From: Steroidobacteraceae bacterium
GTDB lineage: Bacteria; Pseudomonadota; Gammaproteobacteria; Steroidobacterales; Steroidobacteraceae
Assembly: GCA_027531255.1 (NCBI GenBank)
Contig: JAPZRU010000011.1
Location: 1-64,000, forward strand
Direction of reading: 5' to 3'
Length of the DNA: 64,000 nucleotides
Within the stretch, counting starts at the first letter, position 1. Each line of letters opens with the position of its first letter. The translations under genes were made by a program, and so were the position numbers. The notes under the pieces were generated by a model. The model ran no database searches, was not told where the DNA came from, and was given only the letters and a program-made list of their open reading frames with translations. This document shows, piece by piece, positions 8,013-16,528 of this stretch.

Positions 8013-10262
8013 TCAGAACGTGCGGCCGAGGAACAGGTAGTAGGCGCTCTCGCCGCCCTCGTCGTAGCCGCCGCCGAGATACAGCGGCCCGAGCAGCGTC
8101 TCTAGCCCGAAGAACGCACCGACATTCCGCCGCAGGTCCGCGAAGCTCGCGTCGCCGCGCCGTTCCCAGGCGTTGCCAGCCTCGAGCGAGACGCCGAGGT
8201 ACATCGGCACGTCGAACGGTCCCGCGCCGCGTGGCCGCAGCCGATTGAGGTAGACGAGCCGGCCGATCCCGAAATGCGGCCCCGCGATCGAGTCGGCCGC
8301 GAGGCCCGACAGGTTCAGGAAGCCACCGAGCGGGAAGAAGCGCTGCACCGCGTCGGTGCCGTTCAGCGCGGAGCCGCCGCTGACCCAGCCGATCAGCGTG
8401 TGCCGCCCGCGCGAGCGCGCCACCAGCCAGTCGGCCCGCGCCGTGTCGACGTCGGCGTCCGCGCCAAGCGCGCGCCGCTCCGCGTCCCACTGCACCTGGA
8501 ACAGGTCGCCGTGGCGCGGGAAGCTGACGCTGTCGAGGCGGTCGACCGCGAACCGCGCGAACCAGCCGCCGCCGTCGAAGTCGAGCGACGCCGGGGCGCG
8601 CGGCGTCGGCGTGCCGAACTGCAGCCGGGTAGTGCCGGAGGTGCGGCGCACGCCAGCCCGCACCTCGCCCCAGGTGCCGAGCTCGCGCCCGACGTCGAGC
8701 CCGTACTGCCGCTCGCGAACGCGGTACTCGCCGAGCGGGCTGCCGTCCGGGGTTTCCGTGCGCAGGCTGCGGCTGCCGACCGCGAACCGTGGCGCGACGA
8801 ACCACGGCGAGGCGTAGCCGAGCGGCTGGAAGAACTCCACCGCGAACCGCGGCCGCTCGCCGATCTGCAGGTCGAAGTTCCACTCGGCCATGTACGGATT
8901 CGCTTCCGTAACGACGAAGCGCAGGCCCGCGGTGTAGCTGGTGTCCCCCTGGAAATCGTCCTGCAGTTCGAGGCCGATCCGCAGATAGTTCGGGCCCCAG
9001 CCCTTGCGCCGCGCGGACACCTCGAGGCCGGTACGGCCGCCGGATTCGACCACGCGGTAGTCCAACGTCTCGAACAGGTCGCGCCCGTAGAGGCTGCGGA
9101 TCGCGCGGTCCAGCGACTCGCCCTCGGCCGGGCGGCCCACCGCCGGCGCGAGCGCCGACTCGATGAGCTTGCGATAGCGACCGGAGGCCGCGTCCACCTG
9201 CACGAAATCGACGCGGCCGGGCGTCGCGCGCTCGGCGCGGCGCGCGACGTGGTTCGCGTACTCCTCCGGGGCCAGCGCCAACGCCGCGAGCTGCGGCGCG
9301 ACCCGGCGCGCTCCCGCCTCGCCGGCGCGCAGCGCCTCGAACACGCGTGCGAAATCGGTGGATGCGAGCGCGCCGAGGTCGGGATCGACGATCACGTCGC
9401 GCGCCGAGAGCGTCGCGCGGGCACGTTCGGTCGCACGGTTGATCAGGATCGCGACCATCTGCTGCGATACCGCGAGAGCGGAGCCGAGTTCGCGCGCCGG
9501 CCGCAGCGGCGAACTGACGTCGACCGCGACGATCACGTCCACTCCCAGTTCGCGCACCGCCTCGACCGGCAGGTTCTCGGCGACGCCGCCGTCCACGAGC
9601 ACGCGCCCGTCGATCTCCACCGGCGCGAACACGCCGGGCGCGGACATCGAGGCGCGCACCGCGGTCGCGAGCGAGCCGCTCGACAGCACGACGGGCAGCC
9701 CGGTCTCGAGGTCGGTGGCGAGCGCGCGGAACGGGATCGGCAGGCGCGAGAAGTCGTCGACGTGCGCGACCGGCAGCGTCGCGGCGCGCAGCTTCTGGTT
9801 CAGCTTCTGGCCCTGGATCAGGCCGCGGGGGTACTTGATCCGTCCGGCCGACAGGCCGAGCGGCAGGCGGGCGAGGAACTCGCGGTCGTCCTGCTTGCGG
9901 CGGAAGTTCAGCGCCGCGCGGCCGGGGCGGTCGCGGAACGCGTCCTGCCAGTCCAGCGAGGCCAGCAGCGCCTCGACGTCGGCCGCCGACATGCCGGAGG
10001 CGTAGAGTCCCCCGACGACCGCGCCCATGCTCGTGCCGGCGATCGCGTCCACGGGGACGCGCAGTTCCTCGAGGACCTTCAGCACGCCGACGTGCGCGGC
10101 GCCGCGGGCGCCGCCGCCGGACAGCACGAGCCCGACCCGTGGCCGCGGCTCGAGCGCCGGGCGCGCGTCCGCCGGCGCGCTCGCCGGCGCGTTCCCGGGC
10201 GCGAGCAGGGCACCACACGCGACGAGCACGGCGGCACACGACCACGAGCGACAGGCGAGCAT
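8013..10262 (-). CDS. Patatin-like phospholipase fused to an outer-membrane beta-barrel (type Vd autotransporter-like)
   Basis: This 749-residue protein has a signal-like N-terminus (residues 1-28) and then a patatin domain. Its oxyanion loop is LVLSGGGARGAAH (about 47-58), the nucleophile motif GTSMG places Ser78, and VDGG places the catalytic Asp at 224. After about residue 340 comes a POTRA-like segment (VDFVQVDAASGRYRKL to DLFETLDYRVVE). A C-terminal 16-strand-type bacterial surface antigen barrel ends in the aromatic YLFLGRTF. Patatin-POTRA-barrel is the layout of PlpD/FplA phospholipases, which carry the lipase to the cell surface. A lipase acting on host or self membranes is expected from family knowledge. 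ATG at 10262 is preferred because the signal sequence begins there. Confidence 0.9.
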   Translation of the reverse strand: MLACRSWSCAAVLVACGALLAPGNAPASAPADARPALEPRPRVGLVLSGGGARGAAHVGVLKVLEELRVPVDAIAGTSMGAVVGGLYASGMSAADVEALLASLDWQDAFRDRPGRAALNFRRKQDDREFLARLPLGLSAGRIKYPRGLIQGQKLNQKLRAATLPVAHVDDFSRLPIPFRALATDLETGLPVVLSSGSLATAVRASMSAPGVFAPVEIDGRVLVDGGVAENLPVEAVRELGVDVIVAVDVSSPLRPARELGSALAVSQQMVAILINRATERARATLSARDVIVDPDLGALASTDFARVFEALRAGEAGARRVAPQLAALALAPEEYANHVARRAERATPGRVDFVQVDAASGRYRKLIESALAPAVGRPAEGESLDRAIRSLYGRDLFETLDYRVVESGGRTGLEVSARRKGWGPNYLRIGLELQDDFQGDTSYTAGLRFVVTEANPYMAEWNFDLQIGERPRFAVEFFQPLGYASPWFVAPRFAVGSRSLRTETPDGSPLGEYRVRERQYGLDVGRELGTWGEVRAGVRRTSGTTRLQFGTPTPRAPASLDFDGGGWFARFAVDRLDSVSFPRHGDLFQVQWDAERRALGADADVDTARADWLVARSRGRHTLIGWVSGGSALNGTDAVQRFFPLGGFLNLSGLAADSIAGPHFGIGRLVYLNRLRPRGAGPFDVPMYLGVSLEAGNAWERRGDASFADLRRNVGAFFGLETLLGPLYLGGGYDEGGESAYYLFLGRTF

Positions 10263-10392
10263 GCGGATCCGGGGTGCGGCGGGCCCGCAGGATCCTAGCA
10301 GACGGGGGCAATCCTTCCGCCCCGCATCCTGGACGAGGTGCCGCGACGGCGAGGCATCCCGCGGCGGCATCGCGCTCGGCGATAATCACGCG

Positions 10393-12525
10393 ATGAAGCA
10401 CCGTCGCCCCGCCCCGCCCCCGCGGCCGTCCGCGCCGCTCCTCCTCGCCGCGTCGCTCGCCGCATCGCTCGCGATCGTCCCCGTCCGCGCGGCCGACGCG
10501 CTCGAACCCGTGGTCGTGACCGCCACGCGCACGCCGGTCGCGGCGCTCGACTATGCCGGCAGCGCGACGCGCCTCGCGGCCCCGGAACTCGCCCTCGTCG
10601 GTGCGACGCACTCGTCCGAGGCGCTGAACCGCGCGGCCGGCAGCTTCCTGCAGCGCGGCAGCGGGCAGGAGGTGCTGGTCGCGCTGCGTTCGCCAGTGCT
10701 GACCGGCGCGGGCGCCTGCGGCGCGTTCCTGGTGCTCGAGGACGACGTGCCGATCCGCCCGGTCGGCTTCTGCAACGTGAACCAGCTGTTCGAGGTGAAC
10801 TTCGAGCAGGCCGGCGCGATCGAGGTACTGCGCGGCCCCGGGGTCGGCGTGCTCGGCGCGAACGCGATCCACGGCGTCGTGAACGTGCTGAGCGCGCGCG
10901 CGGCGCGACTGCCGGCGTTCGGGGTGGGACTCGCGACCGGCAGCGACGCCTATCGGCAGGTGCGGCTCGCGACCGCCGGCCGTTTCGGCGACGAGACCGC
11001 CGCGGGACTCGTCGCACACTACACGCGCGATGGCGGCTGGCGCGACGCCTCGGGCTTCACCGAGGCCAAGCTGAACGCGAGCGTCGACGGGCGCACGAGT
11101 GCGGGCGGCGCGTGGCGCGTGGCGCTCGCGGCGACGCGGCTCGACCAGGAGACCGCCGGGTTCGTCGGCGGCTTCGACGCTTACCGGGACGAGCGGCTGC
11201 GCCGCTCGAACGCGAATCCCGAGGCCTACCGCGACGCGTGGAGCGCGCGCGCGATCGCCGAGTACCGCGCCGCCGACTCGACGCCCGGCCGCTTCGCGGC
11301 GCGTGCCTACGCGCGCACCTCGCGCATGGATTTCCTGCAGCACTTCCTGCTCGGGCAGCCGCTCGAGAAGAACGGCCAGGACAGCGGCGGCGTGCTGCTC
11401 GGCTGGTCGGGCACCGCGGGACCGCTGGACTGGCGCGCGGGACTCGACCTCGAACTCGCGCGCGGGCGCCTGGTCGAGGACCAGGCGCGGCCGACGACCG
11501 GCGGCAGCCCGGTCGCGAACGCGATCCGGCCGGTGGGTCTCCACTACGACTACGTCGTGGACGCGCGGTTGGCGGCGCCCTGGGCGCAGGTGGACTGGCG
11601 CCCCGCGGACCGCTGGACGCTGACCGCCGCGGTGCGCGGCGAGTACGTGCGCTACGACCATGACAACCGGATGCTCGCGGGCAACACCGCGGCGGACGGC
11701 ACGCCGTGCCCGTTCGGCGGCTGCCTCTACAGCCGCCCTGCCGATCGCGACGACGCGTTCCGCAATCTCGCGCCGCGACTCGGCGCGACGTGGCGGTTCG
11801 CTCCCGGCCACTCGCTGTACGCATCCGCGGCGCGCGGCTTCCGACCGCCCGAGGCGACCGAACTCTACCGGCTGCAGCGCCAGCAGCGCGTCGCGACGCT
11901 GGGTTCCGAGCGCATCGACGCGCTGGAGGCGGGCCTGCGCGGCGGCACGGGCTCGTTCGACTACGCGATCGCCGCCTACGCGATGGAGAAGCGAAACGTG
12001 ATCCTGCGCGACGGCGCGGGCTTCAACGTCGACGAGGGCCGCACGCGCCACCGCGGCATCGAACTGGAAGCGGCGTGGTCGCCGCTGCCCGTGCTGACGC
12101 TGGGCGCCGGCGGCACCTACGCGCGCCACACCTACCGCTTCGACCGCGCCGTCGACGGCGGCGAGACGATCGCGAACGGCAACGACGTCGATACCGCGCC
12201 CCGCCGGCTCGCGACGCTGCGCGCGCAGTGGCGTCCCACCGACGCCACCACGGTGGAACTCGAGCGCGTCGCCGTCGGCCCCTACTTCGCCGACGCCGCC
12301 AACCGCAATCGCTACCCGGGGCACGTGCTGCTTAACCTGCGCGCCGGACTCGCGCTCGGCGGGGGCTGGACGGCGCGGGCGCGCGTGCTGAACCTGGCGG
12401 ACCGGGCATACGCGGACCGCGCCGACTTCGCGTTCGGGAACTGGCGCTACTTTCCCGGCCGCGAACGCGCGTGGTTCCTCGAACTCGAATACGCACGGCC
12501 GGCTGCCGCCGGAGCGTCGCGATGA
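10393..12525 (+). CDS. TonB-dependent outer-membrane receptor
   Basis: The 710-residue protein has a signal peptide ending VRAAD, a TonB-box-like EPVVVTATRTP, and a plug domain with QRGSGQEVLVALRSP and IEVLRGPGVGVLGANAIHGVVNVLS. A 22-strand barrel follows, ending AWFLELEYARPAA. The plug contains two Cys (GACGAFLVLEDDVP and VGFCNVNQLFEV), and an extracellular loop has another pair (GTPCPFGGCLYS), which may form disulfides. The substrate cannot be inferred from sequence alone. Its last codons overlap the start of the next gene as ATGA (12522-12525), so it is probably translated together with a small inner-membrane transporter-like protein. Confidence 0.92.
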   Translation: MKHRRPAPPPRPSAPLLLAASLAASLAIVPVRAADALEPVVVTATRTPVAALDYAGSATRLAAPELALVGATHSSEALNRAAGSFLQRGSGQEVLVALRSPVLTGAGACGAFLVLEDDVPIRPVGFCNVNQLFEVNFEQAGAIEVLRGPGVGVLGANAIHGVVNVLSARAARLPAFGVGLATGSDAYRQVRLATAGRFGDETAAGLVAHYTRDGGWRDASGFTEAKLNASVDGRTSAGGAWRVALAATRLDQETAGFVGGFDAYRDERLRRSNANPEAYRDAWSARAIAEYRAADSTPGRFAARAYARTSRMDFLQHFLLGQPLEKNGQDSGGVLLGWSGTAGPLDWRAGLDLELARGRLVEDQARPTTGGSPVANAIRPVGLHYDYVVDARLAAPWAQVDWRPADRWTLTAAVRGEYVRYDHDNRMLAGNTAADGTPCPFGGCLYSRPADRDDAFRNLAPRLGATWRFAPGHSLYASAARGFRPPEATELYRLQRQQRVATLGSERIDALEAGLRGGTGSFDYAIAAYAMEKRNVILRDGAGFNVDEGRTRHRGIELEAAWSPLPVLTLGAGGTYARHTYRFDRAVDGGETIANGNDVDTAPRRLATLRAQWRPTDATTVELERVAVGPYFADAANRNRYPGHVLLNLRAGLALGGGWTARARVLNLADRAYADRADFAFGNWRYFPGRERAWFLELEYARPAAAGASR

Positions 12526-12962
12526 CCGGCGCGTTCGCCTGGGCGCTCGCCGTGGGCGCCGCACTGTCGGTGCAGGTCGGGCTCAACATGATCCTGCGCG
12601 CCCACCTCGGCCATGCGGCCTGGGCCGCGCTCGTGAACTTCGGCGTGGGCACGCTCGCGCTCGCCGCGTTCGCGCTCGCGGTGCGGGCACCGCTGCCGTC
12701 CGGCGCTTCGGTGGCCCAGGTGCCCTGGTGGGCGCTCGCGGGCGGTGCGCTGGGTGCGCTCTACGTCGCCTCGTCGACGGTCCTGGGGCCGCGACTCGGC
12801 GTCGCGCTGCTGACGGCGCTCGTGGTGGCGGGCCAGATGCTGGCCGCACTGGTGATCGACCACTACGGCTGGCTGGGCTTCCAGCAGCACCCGATCACGT
12901 TCACGCGCCTCGCGGGCGCCGCACTCATCGTCGCCGGCGTGGTGCTGCTCGGCCGGACCTGA
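12522..12962 (+). CDS. DMT-superfamily inner-membrane protein (YdcZ/DUF606-like)
   Basis: A 146-residue, strongly hydrophobic protein with about five membrane helices. It shows the YdcZ (DUF606) pattern: an early [17 protein letters not shown], a central [33 protein letters not shown], and the ending IDHYGWLGF...[15 protein letters not shown]. Related proteins belong to the drug/metabolite transporter superfamily and are thought to act as paired small subunits. The start overlaps the TonB receptor's stop by ATGA, implying translational coupling. Its 3' end overlaps the convergent agmatine deiminase gene by 38 bp. Confidence 0.88.
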   Translation: MTGAFAWALAVGAALSVQVGLNMILRAHLGHAAWAALVNFGVGTLALAAFALAVRAPLPSGASVAQVPWWALAGGALGALYVASSTVLGPRLGVALLTALVVAGQMLAALVIDHYGWLGFQQHPITFTRLAGAALIVAGVVLLGRT

Positions 12963-14061
12963 GCTCGCGCGGACGCGGCACCTGCTGCGTGATGCAATGG
13001 ATGTTGCCGCCGCCCAGCAGGATCTCGCGGGCCGGCACGCCGACCACCTCGCGCTTCGGGAACGCGCGCTTCAGCACGGCCGCGGCCCGGGCGTCGCGCT
13101 TGCGGTCGAGCAGCGGCATCACGACGTGGCGGTTGGCGACGTAGAAGTTCACGTACGAGCCGGCGAGACGGTTGCCGCCGCGACGCGGCTCCGTACCGTC
13201 GACGTGGTCGACGCCGGCGGCCTCCTCGTCCGTCATGTACAGCGGCCCCGGCTGCACGAGCTTGTGGATCTCGAATCGCCGGCCGCGTGCATCGCGCGCA
13301 CTGGCGAGCCGCTCGTGCGCGTCCCGCGAGATCTCGTACTGCGGGTCGCTCCGGTCGTCGGTCCACGTCAGGCAGACCACGCCGGGGGCCGCGAAGCACG
13401 CCAGGTTGTCGACGTGGCCGTCGGTCTCGTCGCGGTACACGCCGCGGCCCAGCCAGATCACCGTCTCGATCCCGAGATGGTCGGCGAGCAGGCGCTCTAT
13501 CTCCTCGCGCGTCAGGCCGGGATTGCGGTTCGGGTTCAGGAGGCACTCTTCCGTCGTGAGCAACGTACCCTGCCCGTCGGCGTGGATCGCACCGCCCTCC
13601 AGCACGCATGGCGCACGATAGCGGTCGGCACCCTCGATCTCGCAGACCTTCTGGGCGACCGCGTCGTCCAGATCCCACGGCCAGTACAGGCCGCCTTCGA
13701 GGCCGCCCCAGGCGTTGAAGCGCCAGTCCACGCCGCGCCGCCGGCCGCGGGCGTCGACCACGAACGTCGGCCCCACGTCGCGCATCCAGCAGTCGTTGCT
13801 CGACAGTTCCACCACGCGCACCGCGGGCGGCAGCGCGCTGCGCGCGTTCGCGTACTGGCGCTGCGACACGCCCACGGTGACCGGCTCGCTGGCCGCGATC
13901 GCGGCCGCGACCTGCACGAACGCCGCCTGTGCGGGCTTCGCGCCCAGCCGCCAGTTGTCCGTGCGCTCCGGCCAGAGCAGCCAGCAGCCGTCGTGCGGCT
14001 CGAACTCCGCGGGCATGCGGAAGCCGTCGCGCGCGGGGCGCGTGTCGAGCGTGCGGGACAT
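12925..14061 (-). CDS. aguA: Agmatine deiminase
   Basis: AguA hydrolyses agmatine to N-carbamoylputrescine and ammonia in the cytoplasm. The 378-residue protein shows the expected guanidino-modifying-enzyme motifs: [70 protein letters not shown] and the catalytic Cys356 in [11 protein letters not shown]. An AGGAGG-type ribosome site supports the ATG at 14061. It is far from the other polyamine genes, but AguB at 46.7 kb is the next enzyme in the pathway. The last 20 residues are an Arg-rich extension running into the convergent YdcZ-like gene. Confidence 0.96.
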   Translation of the reverse strand: MSRTLDTRPARDGFRMPAEFEPHDGCWLLWPERTDNWRLGAKPAQAAFVQVAAAIAASEPVTVGVSQRQYANARSALPPAVRVVELSSNDCWMRDVGPTFVVDARGRRRGVDWRFNAWGGLEGGLYWPWDLDDAVAQKVCEIEGADRYRAPCVLEGGAIHADGQGTLLTTEECLLNPNRNPGLTREEIERLLADHLGIETVIWLGRGVYRDETDGHVDNLACFAAPGVVCLTWTDDRSDPQYEISRDAHERLASARDARGRRFEIHKLVQPGPLYMTDEEAAGVDHVDGTEPRRGGNRLAGSYVNFYVANRHVVMPLLDRKRDARAAAVLKRAFPKREVVGVPAREILLGGGNIHCITQQVPRPRELRSGRAAPRRRR

Positions 14062-14150
14062 GGAACCTCCTGCAGGGATTCTAGCAGGGGGGTCGGCGGC
14101 ACCCGGACCGCGGGCGCGCAGTCCGGTCGTGCGCGACCGCGGCGGTCCGT

Positions 14151-14690
14151 TCAGGCGGCGGCGAGACCCACCATCGCGAGCGCCCCGCCGAGCGCGGCGC
14201 CGGCGAGCACATCCGTCGGGTAGTGCAGACCGAGTACCACGCGGGAGGCGGCGACCATCGCCGCGAACGGCACCAGCACGAAGCCGAGTTCCGGGAAGTG
14301 CGACGTGGCGATCGTCGTGAACGACACGGCGTGCAGCGTGTGGCCGGACGGGAAGCTGTAGCGATCGAGGGGCGGCGTGCCCGCAAGGATGTGTTCGAAC
14401 GTGATGTAGGGCCGCTCGCGTACGAGGCGCTCCTTCAGCACCTTGTAGACGGCGATGCCGACGAGCGCCATCGCGCCCATCTGCGCGGCGGGCAGGAGAC
14501 CGGCCTCGCCGTACAGGATCGGCACCAGCAGCAGCAGGAGGTACCAGAAGATACCGTCGCCGAGACGGCTGGCCACGCGGAAGACTTCGCGGACCGCGGG
14601 ACGGTGGCAGCCGCGGTTCAGGCTGAGACAGAGTCGCTGTTCGAGAGCGTCGACACGCTGGAAGAGGGTCGCGTCGCGGCTCGAGATCAT
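14151..14690 (-). CDS. PAP2-family membrane phosphatase
   Basis: A 179-residue integral membrane protein with all three PAP2/acid-phosphatase motifs: KERLVRERP (residues 86-94), [10 protein letters not shown] (SGH at 115-117) and [12 protein letters not shown] (Arg150, His156, Asp160). Between them are five or six hydrophobic helices. Such proteins remove phosphate from lipid phosphates such as phosphatidate or undecaprenyl pyrophosphate at the periplasmic side of the inner membrane. Which lipid is used here is unknown. It is 89 bp from the start of aguA and on the same strand, but the functions are unrelated. Confidence 0.93.
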   Translation of the reverse strand: MISSRDATLFQRVDALEQRLCLSLNRGCHRPAVREVFRVASRLGDGIFWYLLLLLVPILYGEAGLLPAAQMGAMALVGIAVYKVLKERLVRERPYITFEHILAGTPPLDRYSFPSGHTLHAVSFTTIATSHFPELGFVLVPFAAMVAASRVVLGLHYPTDVLAGAALGGALAMVGLAAA

Positions 14691-14988
14691 GCGGGCACTC
14701 CCCGGCTACCGAGACCGCGCGCAGGTTGCGGCAGGAATGCGTAGGGGCCGTTACGGCACGATGACCGATTCCTGACGATCAGCGACTTGCACGCGCTTCC
14801 GGACCCGCGTCGCAGGCGCGTGGCGGTCTCGCGATCGTACCGTGCGCAGGTGGGGCGGCCGGTGCGCGGAGCCGCGCGCCCGCGCCGTGCGGGCTGCGGA
14901 CTTGGATCGCCGCGCGACGACCCGCGCGCCGCCCCGATCGACGGCGGATGCGCAGCTCGCGAGATGGCGGCGTTGCGGGGAGGACGGG
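14691..14988. other. Gene-free stretch upstream of the HMA remnant
   Basis: I find no convincing protein in any frame; translations are Arg-rich with no recognisable motif. It may carry the promoter of the PAP2 gene on one side and the leader of the HMA remnant on the other. No strong inverted repeat is obvious. Confidence 0.4.
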
Positions 14989-15035
14989 ATGGAGTTCCGC
15001 GTCCGGAACATGACCTGCGGTGGGTGCGCGCGCTC
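14989..15035 (+). pseudogene. Truncated heavy-metal-associated (CopZ/HMA-like) domain
   Basis: An ATG at 14989, preceded by GGGGAGGA, opens MEFRVRNMTCGGCA, an exact-looking N-terminus of an HMA copper chaperone with the metal-binding CxxC. After the second Cys the reading becomes arginine-rich and family similarity is lost. The expected 50 further residues are absent, because the sequence runs straight into the 3' end of the convergent phosphodiesterase gene (15046). The simplest reading is that a deletion removed the rest of the gene. A copper efflux operon lies 1.5 kb away, so this may be the remains of its chaperone. Confidence 0.6.
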
Positions 15036-15045
15036 GCGTCGTCGT

Positions 15046-15849
15046 TCAGCCCATGCCGGGGCCGCGCGTATCGCGCGGCGGGGCGGCCCGGTGCCAGTCG
15101 CTCACCCAGCCCACTTCGGTCGCAAGGCCGCCATCGTCGTGGAGCGTGATCCAGCGGTAGCCTGGCGGCCGGTCGTCCATCACGCAGTGGCGCGTGCCCG
15201 GCTTGAACTGGGCGCAGGTCGACGGTGACGTGAGCACGCGCAGCGTGCCGAAGCCGTGGTCCGCGGCCTGGTGCACGTGGCCGGTGACCACGGCCCGGAC
15301 CTGCGGATGCGCCGACAGCAGCCCGAGGAACCGTGACGCGTTCCTGAGGCCGTAGGCGTCCAGCCACGCGCTGCCGAGTTTGACGGGCGGGTGATGCAGC
15401 GCCACGAGCGTCGGCCGCCCGGGCGCCGCCCGCAGTTCGCGCTCGAGGCGCTCCAGTTCGCCGTCGGCGAGGAGGCCGGCGGGATCTTCGGGCACGTGGG
15501 TGTCGAGCAGCACGAGCAGCCACGCGCCGAGCTCGGCGCGCCCGCAGTACTGGAAACCCTGGCCGGAGAGCGCAGTGGCCATCGTCGCCGGAGCGTCGTG
15601 ATTGCCGGGCAGGCAGTACACCGGCGCTTCGAGCGTGGCGAGCGCGCGGCGGAAGTTCGCGTAGGCCTCCGGCGTACCGTCCTCGGCCACGTCGCCGGTC
15701 GCGAGCACCGCGTGCGGCCGGGGGCGCGCCATTGCAGCGTCCTTCAACACCGCGCGCAGCGAGTGCGCGGTGTTGGTGTCGTAGATCTCGCGCGTCTCGT
15801 CCGCGTAGAGATGCGGATCCGTCACCTGCAGCAACTGGACAGACGGCAT
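15046..15849 (-). CDS. cpdA: CpdA-like metallophosphoesterase (3',5'-cAMP phosphodiesterase family)
   Basis: This 267-residue calcineurin-like phosphoesterase begins MPSVQLLQVTDPHLYAD (first metal-binding D-H). It continues with VLATGDVAEDGTPEAY (GD), YCLPGNHDAPATM (GNHD), LVALHHPPVKLGSAW and AVVTGHVHQAADH (GHxH), the full set of metal ligands. The order and the PPVKLGSAWLD segment match class III cAMP phosphodiesterases such as CpdA. Hydrolysis of cAMP would lower CRP-type activation, though related enzymes use other substrates. An ATG 48 bp upstream would add MYDRKRCETHDRRGP; I prefer MPSV because family similarity starts there. Confidence 0.88.
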   Translation of the reverse strand: MPSVQLLQVTDPHLYADETREIYDTNTAHSLRAVLKDAAMARPRPHAVLATGDVAEDGTPEAYANFRRALATLEAPVYCLPGNHDAPATMATALSGQGFQYCGRAELGAWLLVLLDTHVPEDPAGLLADGELERLERELRAAPGRPTLVALHHPPVKLGSAWLDAYGLRNASRFLGLLSAHPQVRAVVTGHVHQAADHGFGTLRVLTSPSTCAQFKPGTRHCVMDDRPPGYRWITLHDDGGLATEVGWVSDWHRAAPPRDTRGPGMG

Positions 15850-15892
15850 GGGACCCCTACGGTCGTGCGTTTCGCACCGCTTGCGATCGTAC

Positions 15893-16060
15893 ATGAGCCG
15901 GGAATACCGGGACGTGGTATCGGCGGCCGAGGCCGCTGAACGACTGCTGGCGCAAGGCGAGCCCGTGCTCACCCACGACGTCGCGCAGGCGGCGCTCCGC
16001 TCGTGGCCGACGGATCCGCGACTGCGCCGTCTGCAGGGCTTCGCGCTCGACGGCGTCGGC
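15893..16060 (+). pseudogene. N-terminal remnant of a TPR/TRAFs-binding-type protein
   Basis: From the ATG at 15893 the reading MSREYRDVVSAAEAAERLL, then LTHDVAQAALRSWPTDPRLRRLQGFALDGVG, looks like the first helical repeats found at the start of TRAFs-binding-domain proteins. These open with an AERLLAQGEPL segment and are normally several hundred residues long. After about 16060 the frame enters sequence belonging to the minus-strand DevC remnant and shows no further repeat similarity. I read it as a gene cut at its 5' end and joined to other debris. The family assignment rests on about 55 residues. Confidence 0.45.
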
Positions 16061-16115
16061 GAACGCGACGCGCACCTCACGGCGGCGTTCGAACTCTGCC
16101 GCCGTGCCTACGAGT

Positions 16116-16319
16116 CGGCGCCGCGAGCAGGTCGTCTTCGGGATCGAAGCCGATCGCGTTTATGCTGCGCCGATCGGCGCTCCAGGGGTTCTTCCAGACC
16201 GCCGGGAAGACGTGGACCGGCGAGACATCCACGACCTGCCGGTCGCCGAGCGCCTGGTACAGCCGGCGGATCGAGACCGGCGCGGGCCGGTGTGCGAGCT
16301 GCCGCCAGCCGAGTGGCAC
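16116..16319 (-). pseudogene. Remnant of a DevC-like ABC exporter permease
   Basis: The minus strand encodes VPLGWRQLAH joined directly to RRLYQALGDRQVVDVSPV, then AVWKNPWSADRRSINAIGFDPEDDLL. In DevC/FtsX-type permeases the GWRQL motif is at the very N-terminus. The RRLYQALG...WKNP...GFDP block lies about 60-70 residues later, after the first membrane helix. The missing helix indicates an internal deletion. Nothing of the rest of the roughly 385-residue protein follows. The piece lies 25 bp after a DevB-like fragment, in a different frame. Confidence 0.6.
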
Positions 16320-16344
16320 GGGAAGTGGCGCCCGGCTCACGGCG

Positions 16345-16497
16345 CCAGCGCCCGAGCTCGAGCACACCGGCGACTCCTGCGAGCTAGCCCGGCTGCACCA
16401 GCAGGTCGAGCACGCGACCGGCGAACGGCGCACGGATCTGCGCACGCTCGAGCTCCGCGCGGCTCCGGGCCGCGATCCTGACCTGCCCAGTCACCAT
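16345..16497 (-). pseudogene. Remnant of a DevB/HlyD-type membrane fusion protein with a stop codon
   Basis: Reading from 16497, the sequence gives RIAARSRAELERAQIRAPFAG followed by RVLDLLVQPG, the lipoyl-like hairpin of a HlyD/DevB adaptor. A TAG at 16384-16386 follows where the family normally has Glu (PGE). The same frame then continues AGVAGVLELGR, again a recognisable adaptor segment (normally followed by TD.M.V.AEVYE). So the piece carries an in-frame nonsense codon and is truncated at both ends. Together with the DevC remnant downstream it marks a lost DevBCA-type exporter. Confidence 0.6.
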
Positions 16498-16528
16498 CCC
16501 CCTTCACTCGCTCGCCGCGCCGGCCGCT

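Noticed and set aside
14751-15011. Minus-strand short reading that might be a MerR-type copper regulator next to the cus/HMA genes
   Set aside because: No helix-turn-helix or Cys effector motif can be seen; the composition is arginine-rich noise.
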